Shown: one piece after another, positions 54,372 through 63,665 of the stretch | How positions within the stretch are numbered: the stretch's first letter is position 1 | Layout: each line of letters begins with the position of its first letter | Assembly (NCBI GenBank): GCA_016776605.1 | Contig: JADHTB010000019.1 | Location: 17,406-81,405, forward strand | Length of the DNA: 64,000 bases | Source of the DNA: Alphaproteobacteria bacterium | Lineage (GTDB): Bacteria > Pseudomonadota > Alphaproteobacteria > GCA-2731375 | Reading direction: 5' to 3' | Program-made: the position numbers and the translations under genes | The notes under the pieces: model-generated | Seen by the model: only the letters and a program-made list of their open reading frames with translations | Database searches by the model: none | What the model was told of the DNA's origin: nothing

Positions 54372-55589
54372 ATGACCGATGTTAGTGAAATAGTCTTATT
54401 CGATCTACTGGCGGGCGCATTTATCTTCAGCGCCATTCTGGTTCGCTCGTGGTTCGCAAAGATAGGCGTGCCGTCCTTGGTCGGTTTCCTCGTCTTGGGT
54501 TTTTCGCTGCGCCTCGCGAATGATAATTGGATGTTCATATCGCAACAGGGGTCGGCGGCGGTCGAATTTCTGGCGAGCATTGGTGTCTTCGTATTGCTGT
54601 TTCGCATAGGCCTGGAAAGCAATTTGCATGGTCTAATAAACAAGCTGCCGCGCGCCACTCCGATCTGGATTGGAAATGTCCTGCTCAGTGGGCTTCCTGC
54701 TTATCTGGTTTCCTTCTACATTCTTGGTCTAGCGAATATTCCAAGCCTGTTCATCGCAGCAGCGCTGACCGCGACGAGTGTCGCCGTGTCTGCAGAGGTG
54801 TGGCGCGAGGCGAATGCCCTCGATTCGCCCAATGGCGAGACATTCGTGGACGTCGCGGAACTCGACGACCTGTCAGGCGTGGCCCTTATGACCCTTCTCA
54901 TAGCCATTGCTCCGGTACTCCGCGGCGGTGACAACGGCGCTACACTCGCCGCAGTGACAGCAGCTTCGGTAGTTTTCATGCTCAAAGCCGCCGGTTTCGT
55001 TGCCTTGCTCTATCTCACCGCCCGTTACGGAAAGCATTACATCTCGCTATTTCTCAAGAAAACAGGGGAGCCTGACTCAATTCTTTTCATCGTGGGAACC
55101 GGACTTCTGATATCTGCATTGGCTTCCATACTCGGATTCTCCATGGCGATCGGCGGGTTTTTTGCCGGTGTCATCTTCAGCAGAGACCCGGAAGTGGTTA
55201 AGCTCGAAACTTCTTTTCTGCCGCTGCATGCGCTGTTTGCACCGTTCTTTTTTATCGCTGTCGGCCTGAGGATTGACCCCGGCTCGCTGGCATCGGCGTT
55301 TAGTTTGGGGGGGGCCTTATTGGTCGTTGCCGTTTTTGGCAAAGTGGTCGGCGCCGGTTGGCCCGCCCTGATGACAACAGGATATGCCGGTGCTACGCTG
55401 ATCGGGATCAGCATGGTTCCAAGGGCTGAAATCGCAATGGTGATTGCCCAACAAGGGAGTGATCTAGGCGATTGGGCGATGCCTGCGGAAGTATACTCAA
55501 GTCTTGCAATGATTTCTGTTGTGACTTGTTTTATCTCCCCTCTGGGCATTCGTTGGATAATACGGAAATTCCCGCAATCGCTTGAATGA
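54372..55589 (+). CDS. Cation:proton antiporter, CPA2/KefB-like
   Basis: About 405 residues with 11-13 hydrophobic segments. The Na+/H+ exchanger domain has SLVGFLVLGFSLRL (GxxxxG), EFLASIGVFVLLFRIGLESN (monovalent antiporter LFRIGLE motif), TSVAVSAEVWREANAL and AELDDLSGVALMTLL (aspartate pair near the fourth helix group), and GFFAGVIFSRDPEV. No TrkA_N nucleotide-binding domain is attached. Exports K+ or Na+ against H+. The start is uncertain (TTG 54279, ATG 54345, ATG 54372); the last is chosen for fit at the first helix. Confidence 0.87.
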   Translation: MTDVSEIVLFDLLAGAFIFSAILVRSWFAKIGVPSLVGFLVLGFSLRLANDNWMFISQQGSAAVEFLASIGVFVLLFRIGLESNLHGLINKLPRATPIWIGNVLLSGLPAYLVSFYILGLANIPSLFIAAALTATSVAVSAEVWREANALDSPNGETFVDVAELDDLSGVALMTLLIAIAPVLRGGDNGATLAAVTAASVVFMLKAAGFVALLYLTARYGKHYISLFLKKTGEPDSILFIVGTGLLISALASILGFSMAIGGFFAGVIFSRDPEVVKLETSFLPLHALFAPFFFIAVGLRIDPGSLASAFSLGGALLVVAVFGKVVGAGWPALMTTGYAGATLIGISMVPRAEIAMVIAQQGSDLGDWAMPAEVYSSLAMISVVTCFISPLGIRWIIRKFPQSLE

Positions 55590-55892
55590 TGGAAGATTGC
55601 GAGCGGCGCAGGACGGCAAGGTTTCGTGCGGCCACACTGCCAACTCAGCAAAGATGCCGCGGAGCTGGTTGGTAAGCGCCGGCCGGTTACAAACCAGCCG
55701 AGAGCGAATGGGGTGTGCTGCCTAGATACTTAAGCGCTCGCCTGATTTTATTTGTAAGAACCGGCAGCAACAGCAATTTTTTCCGCCAGGATTTCCACCG
55801 ATCATCCACCGCCGTCACTCGACGCGGACCAGGTACCAATTTATGCACTCATAGGTTCAAGGTAATTGGACCTTGGCAAAGGGAACCCGAGC
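55590..55892. other. Intergenic region upstream of nqrA
   Basis: About 300 bp with no supported gene. It should contain the promoter of the nqr operon. An AT-rich stretch with AATTTTTT at about 55775 is the only local composition change. No clear -35/-10 pair or operator was found. Confidence 0.5.
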
Positions 55893-57257
55893 GTGCACCA
55901 TTTTACTGTCATGCATGAATCGCCCGCCAATCTTCCCATACGGATAGTCGAAGGTCTGGATATTCCGATCGCGGGGGAACCGGAACAGGTTGTCACGGAC
56001 GGCCATCCAGTGGCCAAGGTGGCATTGCTCGGCCGCGACTATCCCGGCCTGCGCCCGGCCTTCCAAGTTAAGGAAGGCGATCGGGTGAAATTAGGGCAGA
56101 CGTTGTTCACTGACCGCCGGGACGAACGCATCGCTTGCACGGCCCCCGGATGCGGGATCGTCAGCGAAATCCGCCACGGCGCCCGGCGCACTCTGCTTTC
56201 GGTGCAGATTCGCCTGGAGGGGGCCGATGAGGTGAGCTTTTCCGCCTGGCCGAACGGGACACTTGCCGACCTGCGTCGGGATCAGGTGGTCGATACGCTG
56301 TTGGCGTCGGGTCTTTGGACGGCTTTTCGTACCCGACCTTATGGCAGCACGCCAAATCCAGACGCCCTTCCCGCTGCCGTCTTCGTCACCGCCATCGACA
56401 CAAATCCTCTGGCCGCCAGGCCAGACGTGATCATTGACCTAGAGCCGGAAGCCTTCGCTGACGGCCTGACGGTGCTTGGCCACTTGACTGAAAATCCCCT
56501 ATACCTCTGCCAGGCCACCGGCGCCGCGCTGCCGTTGGGCGATAGCGAAAATGTAACCGTCGCCAGCTTCGCAGGGCCTCATCCCAGTGGTCTTGTTGGA
56601 ACGCATATTCACATCCTTGAACCTGTCGGCCCGGGGCGCACGGTCTGGCATCTCGGCTATCAGGACGTGATCGCCGTCGGCAAGCTGTTTCGCTCGGGGC
56701 GGTTGTCGAGCCCACGCGTAGTGGCATTGGGGGGACCCATGGTGCGACAGCCGCGATTGTTACGCACCCGGTTGGGGGCTGATCTCACCGGGCTTACGCA
56801 GCTTGAGTTGACGGATGGAATACCAAGGATCATTTCCGGCTCGGTTTTGTCAGGGCACGCCGCACGCGGGGCGGAAGCTTATTTGGGCCGTTTCGACAGC
56901 CAGGTCTCGGTTCTCGCAGAAGCCGGGACCGGTGCAGCCGGTGAGACCGTCTCGATCCATGGCTTGTCGCGACTAGGAACGCGGGGACAGCGCCATTTCG
57001 CCCTGACCACGGCACTTAACGGATTGCCCCGGGCCATGGTGCCTTTGGGCGGCTTCGAGCGCGTTATGCCGCTCGATATTCTACCAACGCAGCTTCTTCG
57101 CGCGCTTCTTATCGGTGATACCGAAATGGCTCAGGCCTTGGGCGCACTGGAATTGACGGAGGAGGACTTGGCGCTCTGCTCGTTTGTCTGCCCGAGCAAA
57201 CAAAACTATGGTCTGGCGCTCCGCGAGACCCTGAATCGGATCGCTAAGGACGGCTGA
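55893..57257 (+). CDS. nqrA: Na+-translocating NADH:quinone reductase subunit A
   Basis: About 454 residues. Hydrophilic subunit of the six-subunit Na+ pump, possibly binding ubiquinone. IRIVEGLDIPIAGEPEQVV at the start, VALLGRDYPGLRPAFQVKEG and LTENPLYLCQATGAALPLG match NqrA, and the C-terminal CSFVCPSKQNYGLALRETL is typical. GTG 55893 with AAGGGAA 8 bases upstream is preferred; an ATG at 55911 also fits. The last codon overlaps the nqrB start. Confidence 0.93.
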   Translation: MHHFTVMHESPANLPIRIVEGLDIPIAGEPEQVVTDGHPVAKVALLGRDYPGLRPAFQVKEGDRVKLGQTLFTDRRDERIACTAPGCGIVSEIRHGARRTLLSVQIRLEGADEVSFSAWPNGTLADLRRDQVVDTLLASGLWTAFRTRPYGSTPNPDALPAAVFVTAIDTNPLAARPDVIIDLEPEAFADGLTVLGHLTENPLYLCQATGAALPLGDSENVTVASFAGPHPSGLVGTHIHILEPVGPGRTVWHLGYQDVIAVGKLFRSGRLSSPRVVALGGPMVRQPRLLRTRLGADLTGLTQLELTDGIPRIISGSVLSGHAARGAEAYLGRFDSQVSVLAEAGTGAAGETVSIHGLSRLGTRGQRHFALTTALNGLPRAMVPLGGFERVMPLDILPTQLLRALLIGDTEMAQALGALELTEEDLALCSFVCPSKQNYGLALRETLNRIAKDG

Positions 57258-58372
57258 TGCCTCGGCCCACGATCACATATATGGAAACCCGGGCGGCACC
57301 GCATATCCGCGACGGCTTCAACCTTGATCGAGCTCTCGGTTTGATGCTGATCGCAGCTCTGCCCTGCCTGCTATGGGCGGTCTTTAACACTGGCTTGCAG
57401 GCCAACCTGCAGCTGGAAATAACGGGCCTCGGCAAGGCACCGGGTTGGCGTGGCTGGTTTCTGGCGGCGCTCGGCGTCAATCCCGATCCGGCCAGTCTGA
57501 CTGCCGATCTGCTCCACGGGATGTTGTACGTGACGCCGCTGTTGGCGGTGTTACTGGCTGTGGGTTGGGCCTGGCAATGGCTGTTCGCGCGCCTTCGGAA
57601 TCGTGACATGGACCCTGGGCTTGTACTCATGGCGCTTCTTTTCACCCTTGCTTTGCCGCCCGGCATCGCCCTATGGCAGGCGGCGCTTGGGTTTTCCTTC
57701 GCGATCGTTATCGGCAGGGAAATTTTCGGTGGCTTGGGAAGGAATTTCCTAAACCCGGTCTTGGTTGGCCTTGCCTTCCTCTACGTCACCTATCCGGGCG
57801 ACTTGGTCGGTGGCATAGAATGGCTACAGGTCGACAGTATTTCCGGCGCCACATATTACCAGGAGACCGCCGGCGACGCTGCCAAAGGGATATCCTGGGG
57901 TACCTCGTGGCTGCAGACTTTTTTCGGTCTCACGCCGTCATCCGTCGGTGCCAACTCTGCATTTGCCAGCCTGGTCGCTGCCGCCGTTTTGCTCTATGCC
58001 CGCTTGGCCTCGGCACGGATCATGGCAGGCATGCTGCTCGGCATGATTGCCGCTGCCGCGCTCTTCAATATTTTCAGCAGCGAAGACAACATCTATTCAG
58101 TCGTCTCCTGGCATTGGCATTTCGTGATCGGTAGCTTCGCCTTCGGGATGGTGTTCCTGGCCACGGATCCCGTCAGTGCCGCGACGACAAACCAGGGCCG
58201 ATGGATTTATGGTTTGTTGATCGGGGGCCTGGTGGTGTTGATCCGAGTGGGCAATTCAGCCCACCCCGACGGCGTGATTTTCGCTATCCTGATCGGCAAC
58301 ATGTTCGCTCCGCTTATCGACTACGTGGTGACCTCGTTGCATATCCGGCGCCGGGTGCGGCGCTATGGCTGA
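57257..58372 (+). CDS. nqrB: Na+-translocating NADH:quinone reductase subunit B
   Basis: 371 residues, integral membrane. Carries a covalent FMN on threonine in SISGATYYQETAG near residue 195 and binds riboflavin. RDGFNLDRALGLMLIAALPC near the start, VIGREIFGGLGRNFLNPVLVG and GSFAFGMVFLATDPVSAATT are typical. It overlaps nqrA by one base and nqrC by 8 bases, so the operon is tightly coupled. FMN attachment needs the ApbE encoded downstream. Confidence 0.95.
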   Translation: MPRPTITYMETRAAPHIRDGFNLDRALGLMLIAALPCLLWAVFNTGLQANLQLEITGLGKAPGWRGWFLAALGVNPDPASLTADLLHGMLYVTPLLAVLLAVGWAWQWLFARLRNRDMDPGLVLMALLFTLALPPGIALWQAALGFSFAIVIGREIFGGLGRNFLNPVLVGLAFLYVTYPGDLVGGIEWLQVDSISGATYYQETAGDAAKGISWGTSWLQTFFGLTPSSVGANSAFASLVAAAVLLYARLASARIMAGMLLGMIAAAALFNIFSSEDNIYSVVSWHWHFVIGSFAFGMVFLATDPVSAATTNQGRWIYGLLIGGLVVLIRVGNSAHPDGVIFAILIGNMFAPLIDYVVTSLHIRRRVRRYG

Positions 58373-59177
58373 GCGAGGAGGCACGAGCGGGACCTGGTGG
58401 CAGCGTTTCACGGCGCTGCCCAACAACAGCGCGCGCAAGACCATCATCGTCACATTGACTGTCGCCCTGGTGTGCTCGGTCCTGGTCGCCGGTTCGGCTG
58501 TACTGTTAAAACCCTTGCAGATCGAAAATAAGGAGACGGCCCGGCGCAGCCATATTGCCGCTCTAAGCCATATCTTGGAAGAACGGTACGGAAGCCAGAT
58601 CCCCATTACACTAGAGGTGCGCCTGATCGATCTGGCCAGTGGCGTGGTGGTAACGAACGTAGATCCGGTCAGTTATGATCAGCGCCGTGCAGCGGCCGAT
58701 CCCGCCCGCCAGGTTATGGTTCCCGCCGATCAGGATTTGGCCGGATTGAAGACCCGGGCACCATGGGCGGTGATCTATATAGCTCGCCGTGCAGGGCGGC
58801 TGGAGATGGTGATGCTACCCGTGCGCGGCCGTGGATTTGGCTCGATGCTATACGGTTACCTCGCGCTCGGTGCCGACCTCGAGCATGTTCTGGGGTTAAG
58901 TTTCCATGAGCATGGCGAAACTCCGGGCCTAGGCGCGCTGATTGATTCTCAGGACTGGAAGCGGCGGTGGCGTGGCAAAATTATCCGCGACGGCGGCATC
59001 ATCAAACTCGGTGTCGCGCCTGGCCCGGTAGATCCGTCCTCTGAACTGGCGCGCTATCAGGTTGATGCCCTGACCGGGGCCACATGGACAGGCATGGGCG
59101 TTACGAATCTGCTGCACTATTGGCTCGGCCCACATGGCTTCGGTCCCTATTTGGCAAAACTGCGCGAGGGGGTATGA
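58365..59177 (+). CDS. nqrC: Na+-translocating NADH:quinone reductase subunit C
   Basis: 270 residues. One N-terminal membrane span (IIVTLTVALVCSVLVAGSAV) then a periplasmic FMN-binding domain. The flavinylation motif is DALTGATWTGMGV near residue 240, with FMN expected on the second threonine. SFHEHGETPGLGALIDSQ is the family's second conserved stretch. Overlaps nqrB and precedes nqrD by 6 bp. Confidence 0.95.
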   Translation: MAERGGTSGTWWQRFTALPNNSARKTIIVTLTVALVCSVLVAGSAVLLKPLQIENKETARRSHIAALSHILEERYGSQIPITLEVRLIDLASGVVVTNVDPVSYDQRRAAADPARQVMVPADQDLAGLKTRAPWAVIYIARRAGRLEMVMLPVRGRGFGSMLYGYLALGADLEHVLGLSFHEHGETPGLGALIDSQDWKRRWRGKIIRDGGIIKLGVAPGPVDPSSELARYQVDALTGATWTGMGVTNLLHYWLGPHGFGPYLAKLREGV

Positions 59178-59183
59178 CCAACA

Positions 59184-59849
59184 ATGACGGATGCAAGAAC
59201 CAAAGATCTGCTGACGCCGCTGTTCGACAGCAATCCGATTATGTTGCAGATCCTGGGCATCTGCTCGGCGCTCGCGGTGACCAAGACCGTAGCGACCGCG
59301 CTGACCATGTCGGCGGCGGTGATTTGCGTGCTGGTGTTAGCCAATACATTTGTCAGCTTGATCCGCAATCATTTGCCGCGCCACATCCGGTTGATCATTC
59401 AAATCACCATCATCGCCACGCTCGTCATTGTGGTAGATCAGGTACTCCGGGCCGTCGCCTACGAGTTAAGTCGGCAATTGTCAGTCTTCGTCGGTCTGAT
59501 CGTGACCAACTGCATCATTCTCGGCCGCGTCGAGGCATTCGCCATGAACAATGGTGTCCGGGCCAGCGCGCTCGACGGTCTCGGCAATGGGCTGGGCTAT
59601 AGCTGGGTGTTGATCTTGGTCGGCGGCATCCGTGAACTCCTGGGCACGGGCAAACTGTTGGACGTCTCTATCCTGCCCACAGTGGCGGAAGGGGGCTGGT
59701 TCGAACCCTTGGCCATAATGCTACTGGCGCCCAGCGCCTTCTTCATCATAGGGCTTCTAATTTGGGGTTTGCGGAGCTGGAAGCCTGGCCAAAAGGAGGC
59801 GGCGGAATTCGCGCCACAGTCCGTCGCCCGGGAGGTCGAGCCACAATGA
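59184..59849 (+). CDS. nqrD: Na+-translocating NADH:quinone reductase subunit D
   Basis: 221 residues, six membrane spans. [20 protein letters not shown] at the N-terminus, the cysteine-bearing [16 protein letters not shown] (cysteine ligand of the membrane iron centre) and [20 protein letters not shown] identify it. The C-terminus is longer than average and ends in charged residues. Its stop overlaps the nqrE start by ATGA. Confidence 0.95.
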   Translation: MTDARTKDLLTPLFDSNPIMLQILGICSALAVTKTVATALTMSAAVICVLVLANTFVSLIRNHLPRHIRLIIQITIIATLVIVVDQVLRAVAYELSRQLSVFVGLIVTNCIILGRVEAFAMNNGVRASALDGLGNGLGYSWVLILVGGIRELLGTGKLLDVSILPTVAEGGWFEPLAIMLLAPSAFFIIGLLIWGLRSWKPGQKEAAEFAPQSVAREVEPQ

Positions 59850-60454
59850 ATGCCGCAGTCGGACTCTTCCTGCAGGCCGCCTTCGTTGAGAATTTGGCGC
59901 TCTCCTTCTTCCTCGGCATGTGCATGTTTTTGGCGGTATCGAAACGGATGGAGACGGCCGTCGGCCTTGGCTTGGCGGTTCTGGCTGTGCAGACAATTAC
60001 GGTGCCGGTGAACAATCTGATACATGGTTTCCTCCTTAAGGAGGGAGCGCTGGCATGGGCGGGCCTTGGTGAAGTGGACCTCAGCTATCTAGCGCTCATC
60101 AGTTTTGTTGGCGTGATTGCGGCAATGGTGCAGATCGTCGAAATGATCTTGGAACGATATTTCTTACCCTTACACCAGGCGTTGGGTATTTATCTGCCTC
60201 TTGTCACTGTAAATTGCGCCATCCTCGGCGGTTCGCTTTTTATGGTTGAACGTAAATACGACTTCGGCGAAAGCCTGGTTTATGGCCTTGGGACCGGCTT
60301 CGGCTGGTTTCTGGCGATCTGCGCCCTGGCAGGAATTCGAGAGAAGTTGAAATACGCCGACGCCCCGGAAGGGCTCAGGGGCGCGGGCCTTACCTTCGTG
60401 GTCGTCGGCCTGATGTCTTTGGGCTTCATGGGCCTTTACGGCATCCATCTGTGA
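59846..60454 (+). CDS. nqrE: Na+-translocating NADH:quinone reductase subunit E
   Basis: 202 residues, the family norm, six spans. [20 protein letters not shown] and [20 protein letters not shown], with the second iron-centre cysteine, match NqrE; pseudo-symmetric to NqrD. Terminal [19 protein letters not shown] is typical. ATG 59846 lies inside a longer open frame from 59762 and overlaps the nqrD stop. Confidence 0.96.
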   Translation: MNAAVGLFLQAAFVENLALSFFLGMCMFLAVSKRMETAVGLGLAVLAVQTITVPVNNLIHGFLLKEGALAWAGLGEVDLSYLALISFVGVIAAMVQIVEMILERYFLPLHQALGIYLPLVTVNCAILGGSLFMVERKYDFGESLVYGLGTGFGWFLAICALAGIREKLKYADAPEGLRGAGLTFVVVGLMSLGFMGLYGIHL

Positions 60455-60464
60455 GCGGCGCGAA

Positions 60465-61688
60465 ATGATCGAAATCGCATTAGGTGTCGGACTTTTTATA
60501 GCCATCCTGCTCACTTTGGTGGCGATCATCTTGGTCGCCCGCATTCAACTTTCGCCCAAGGGCGAAGTCGAGATCGTCGTTAACGGCGCAAAGACGCTGA
60601 CCGCACCGCTTGGGGTCAAGCTGCTGGCGGCACTGTCGGAAGCCGGCATTCAATTACCTTCGGCCTGCGGCGGCGTCGGCACCTGCGGGCAATGCCGTCT
60701 CCGGGTGCTTGACGGCGGCGGCGCGCCGTTGCCGATCGAACTGGCCCAGATCGGCAGACGCGCTACGTTCCAAGGCACGCGTCTTGCCTGTCAGGTGGTG
60801 GTCCGCCAGGCCATGACCGTTGAGGTGCCCGACGAGGTCTTTGGTGTGCGGGAATGGAGCTGCATCGTGCGCTCGAACAACAATATTGGCACCTTGATCA
60901 AGGAACTGATACTCGATTTGCCGGCGGGTGAGCACATCGATTTTCGTGCCGGCGGCTATGTTTTGGTTACCTGCCCGCCCTACGAGGTGGACTTCGCCGA
61001 TTTCGATATCGGCGCCGGCTTCCACGGCGAATGGGATCGGCTCGGCTTGTGGGGCCATCGCGCCGGCACCCATCAACCAACGACCCGGGCCTACTCCCTG
61101 GCAAACCAGCCAGCGGAAAACGATCGGGTCATGCTCAACGTCCGCTTGGCGATTCCCCCGCCCGGCGCGCACGGAGATGTGCCGGCCGGCATCGTATCCT
61201 CCTACCTCTTCAGCCTCCGTTCCGGCGACGAACTGACCATCGCCGGGCCCTACGGCCACTTCTTCGCCACCGAGGGCGAGGCGGAAATGATTTTCATCGG
61301 TGGTGGCGTCGGTATGGCACCCATGCGTTCCCATATCCTGGATCAGCTTGAAAACCGCAAGTCGCGACGCAAGATCAGCTTCTGGTATGGCGCTCGCACC
61401 GCCCGCGAATTGCTCTACCGCGAGACCTTTGACCGTCTAGCCCAGGCGCACGACCATTTTACCTGGCACATTGCGCTATCGGACCCCGACTCCGCGGACA
61501 ATTGGCAGGGCCCGGTCGGCTTCATTCACGACGTGCTGCATGATGAATACCTCTCCGATCACCCCGCGCCTGAGGCCTGCGAGTATTATCTCTGCGGCCC
61601 CCCGATGATGACCGAGGCTGTGATCAATATGCTGGACAGCCTGGGAATTGATCGCGACAATATCTTCTTCGACGACTTTGGGAGCTAG
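60465..61688 (+). CDS. nqrF: Na+-translocating NADH:quinone reductase subunit F
   Basis: 407 residues. Electron entry subunit: one membrane span (LGVGLFIAILLTLVAIILVA), a [2Fe-2S] ferredoxin domain with cysteines in PSACGGVGTCGQCRLRV and LACQV (about 65-112), FAD domain with TRAYSLANQPAEND (RxYS) and NADH domain with GGGVGMAPMRSHI and YYLCGPPMM. Oxidises NADH on the cytoplasmic side. 10 bp after nqrE. Confidence 0.96.
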   Translation: MIEIALGVGLFIAILLTLVAIILVARIQLSPKGEVEIVVNGAKTLTAPLGVKLLAALSEAGIQLPSACGGVGTCGQCRLRVLDGGGAPLPIELAQIGRRATFQGTRLACQVVVRQAMTVEVPDEVFGVREWSCIVRSNNNIGTLIKELILDLPAGEHIDFRAGGYVLVTCPPYEVDFADFDIGAGFHGEWDRLGLWGHRAGTHQPTTRAYSLANQPAENDRVMLNVRLAIPPPGAHGDVPAGIVSSYLFSLRSGDELTIAGPYGHFFATEGEAEMIFIGGGVGMAPMRSHILDQLENRKSRRKISFWYGARTARELLYRETFDRLAQAHDHFTWHIALSDPDSADNWQGPVGFIHDVLHDEYLSDHPAPEACEYYLCGPPMMTEAVINMLDSLGIDRDNIFFDDFGS

Positions 61689-61691
61689 GCG

Positions 61692-62735
61692 TTGGGTATC
61701 GCTTATTCTAGGCGAAAAATTGTGGGCGCGGTGGGGTCCGTGGGCTTGGCGGTGCCGTTCCTATGTCTCGTTGGCACGCCCGCCGCGGCCAAAAACGAGA
61801 CGTTGCTGGCAGGCGTCAGCATGGGCACCACATACAGCCTGCGCATACCACGCCTGCCGACCGACCTGGACGCGACCGCCCTGAAGCATGACATCGACGG
61901 CCTACTGGAAGTGGTCAATGATCAGATGTCCACCTACCGGCCAATGTCCGAATTGTCCCGCTTCAATACCAGTGGTGCGCAAACCTGGACCCCCGTCTCA
62001 CCCGACGTTGCAACGGTGGTCCGTGTGGCGTTGGCGACGAGTAAGCTTTCGGGTGGCGCATACGACCCCACCATTGGCCCGCTGGTGATGCTGTGGGGCT
62101 TTGGTGCAGGTAGTCGACCAGAGGCGGTGCCTGACCGCGGGCGGCTTATGTCCAGCTTGCGTGGCATTGGTCATGAATATTTGGCAGTCCAAACCGGAGC
62201 GCCAGCGTTACGGAAGGCGCGGGATGATCTGAATGTAGACCTTTCTGGTATCGCAAAGGGTTTTGGTGCCGACAAAGTCGCTGCCCGCCTTGAACGCGTC
62301 GGCATCGAATCTTATTTGTTTGAGCTCGGTGGCGAGGTGCGCGTGCGGGGTTATGGCAGACGCGGCGACTTCTGGCGCATCGGCATCGAAGAGCCGGGTG
62401 GCGCCGGCGTACGGCGGGTGATCCGTTTGGCTAGCGGGGCCGTCGCAACTTCGGGCGACTACCGACATTTTTTCAAACACCGGGGTCGGCGCTATTCACA
62501 TATACTGGACCCGCGGGACGGGCAGCCCGTTTCTCACGGCCTTGCCTCGGTCACCGTGGTCGCGCCGACTGCCATGGAAGCCGACGCCCTGTCGACGGCG
62601 CTGATGGTGCTGGGATTAGAGCAAGGCCTGAATGTGGCGCGGCAGCGGGATATCGCTGCCTACTTTCTCGCCCGGACCGGCGGTCGTTTACGCGAGGCCG
62701 CCTCGCCGGCCTTTCTGCCATACGTCCGGGGGTGA
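61692..62735 (+). CDS. apbE: FAD:protein FMN transferase ApbE
   Basis: 347 residues. Transfers FMN from FAD to threonine in NqrB and NqrC. N-terminal signal with a twin arginine YSRRKIVGAVGSVGLAVPF suggests Tat export or lipoprotein-like sorting. The family motifs LLAGVSMGTTYSLRI, GGAYDPTIGPLVMLWGFG, DLSGIAKGFGADKVAARL and GGEVRVRGYGRRG are present, with GSGxxATSGDYRHFF near 255 and SHILDPRDGQPV after it. TTG 61692 with GGAG 7 bases upstream is the only plausible start; 3 bp after nqrF. Confidence 0.93.
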   Translation: MGIAYSRRKIVGAVGSVGLAVPFLCLVGTPAAAKNETLLAGVSMGTTYSLRIPRLPTDLDATALKHDIDGLLEVVNDQMSTYRPMSELSRFNTSGAQTWTPVSPDVATVVRVALATSKLSGGAYDPTIGPLVMLWGFGAGSRPEAVPDRGRLMSSLRGIGHEYLAVQTGAPALRKARDDLNVDLSGIAKGFGADKVAARLERVGIESYLFELGGEVRVRGYGRRGDFWRIGIEEPGGAGVRRVIRLASGAVATSGDYRHFFKHRGRRYSHILDPRDGQPVSHGLASVTVVAPTAMEADALSTALMVLGLEQGLNVARQRDIAAYFLARTGGRLREAASPAFLPYVRG

Positions 62736-62744
62736 GAGCTTGAA

Positions 62745-62948
62745 ATGGAGCTGTTTATTTTAACGTTTCTCGTCTTTGGCCTCGCCATACTCGGCATGGC
62801 GGTGGGGAACCTGATACGGGGGCGACCCCTGAGCGGCGGATGCCGACGTGCTGGCGAAGCCTTGGGTGCCGGTATCAGTTGCGGTATTTGCGGCGTCGAA
62901 GGGCGCGATGGCGCGCCCCGCAGGACGCGGGCCCAGGAATTCCCATGA
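62745..62948 (+). CDS. nqrM: NqrM, Na+-NQR maturation factor (DUF539)
   Basis: 67 residues. One membrane span (LTFLVFGLAILGMAVGNLI) with a conserved GRPLSGGCRRAG and GISCGICG cysteine cluster (C33, C46, C49). NqrM is needed to insert the membrane iron into NqrDE. As I recall the family has four conserved cysteines; only three are visible here. It follows apbE by 9 bp and overlaps the next gene by ATGA. Confidence 0.9.
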   Translation: MELFILTFLVFGLAILGMAVGNLIRGRPLSGGCRRAGEALGAGISCGICGVEGRDGAPRRTRAQEFP

Positions 62949-63340
62949 CCGCCGCCTCCAAGGTCCGTGACTATATGTCTTCCGACCTGGTCACCGTGAG
63001 TCCTGAGATGGATATACATGCGGCGATCAAGGTGTTGCTGGCACACCAGCTCTCTGGCGTGCCGGTACTCGATGCACGCGGCGCTCTGGTTGGCATCTTG
63101 TCGAAGAAGGATTGCCTCAAAGTTGCCTTCAGCGCCAGCTATCACCAGGATTGGGCTGGCACTGTGGCCGATTGCATGAACCACCCGGTGGATACGGTGG
63201 ATGAGGACGCAAATATTGTCGAAGTTGCAGAATTGTTCGTCAAGAAACCCTATCACCGCTATCCGGTAATTCGGGCAGGGCGACTCGTGGGCATCGTTAG
63301 CCGCCACGACATACTGCGCGCCATTGAGACACTTTGGTGA
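62945..63340 (+). CDS. CBS-domain protein downstream of nqr
   Basis: 131 residues with two CBS domains: the first with VRDYMSSDLVTVSPEMDIHA and GVPVLDARGALVGILSKKDC, the second with VADCMNHPVDTVDEDANIVE, HRYPVIRAGRLVGIVSRHDI. CBS pairs bind adenine nucleotides or sense ionic strength; similar free-standing proteins are attached to nqr operons in other genomes. Translationally coupled to nqrM. It may tune NQR or antiporter activity; this is inference. Confidence 0.85.
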   Translation: MTAASKVRDYMSSDLVTVSPEMDIHAAIKVLLAHQLSGVPVLDARGALVGILSKKDCLKVAFSASYHQDWAGTVADCMNHPVDTVDEDANIVEVAELFVKKPYHRYPVIRAGRLVGIVSRHDILRAIETLW

Positions 63341-63364
63341 TCCAGCCGATGCCGAATGCCGTGG

Positions 63365-63400
63365 TTTAGAGCAGTTCAGAATACCCCGGAAATGCTCTAG
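63365..63400. repeat. Interspersed repeat, module C (reference copy)
   Basis: TTTAGAGCAGTTCAGAATAC, then CCCGGAAATGCTCTAG. Ends are inverted (TAGAGCA / TGCTCTA). It lies 25 bp after the CBS gene stop and may act in transcription termination. It matches the 19401-19428 copy and, in reverse, the 6695-6720 copy. Confidence 0.65.
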
Positions 63401-63418
63401 CCGATCAGACTTAGCAAT

Positions 63419-63579
63419 GGCATTGTCAGGGGAAACCGGCTTGAGTTGGTCAGGCGCGTTTCGTAACGTCCTGCAATGAGAAATCCATTCCGATATTTCA
63501 AGACGTCCCCCGAGATCATTCGCTTGAAACTACAGATGGCTCGGATTTTCTACCACGACCACGTTCCTCTGACAGTGCC
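63419..63579 (+). mobile_element. Internally deleted IS6-family element (MITE-like), 161 bp
   Basis: Left end GGCATTGTCAGGGGAAACCG at 63419 and right end CTCTGACAGTGCC ending 63579 are inverted repeats of the type seen at 38385. Inside, ATG 63476 starts MRNPFRYFKTSPEIIRL, the IS6 transposase N-terminus, and about 15 residues later the frame runs into unrelated sequence and the right end. About 640 bp of the parent element have been removed. Confidence 0.7.
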
Positions 63580-63665
63580 CTGTTCCGGCATTTAGGAAAT
63601 TCGGCCTGAAAACCACAGGACGCCTGGGTTTTTGGCATTAATTTTTCTGGAATAGATGCCGAAAT

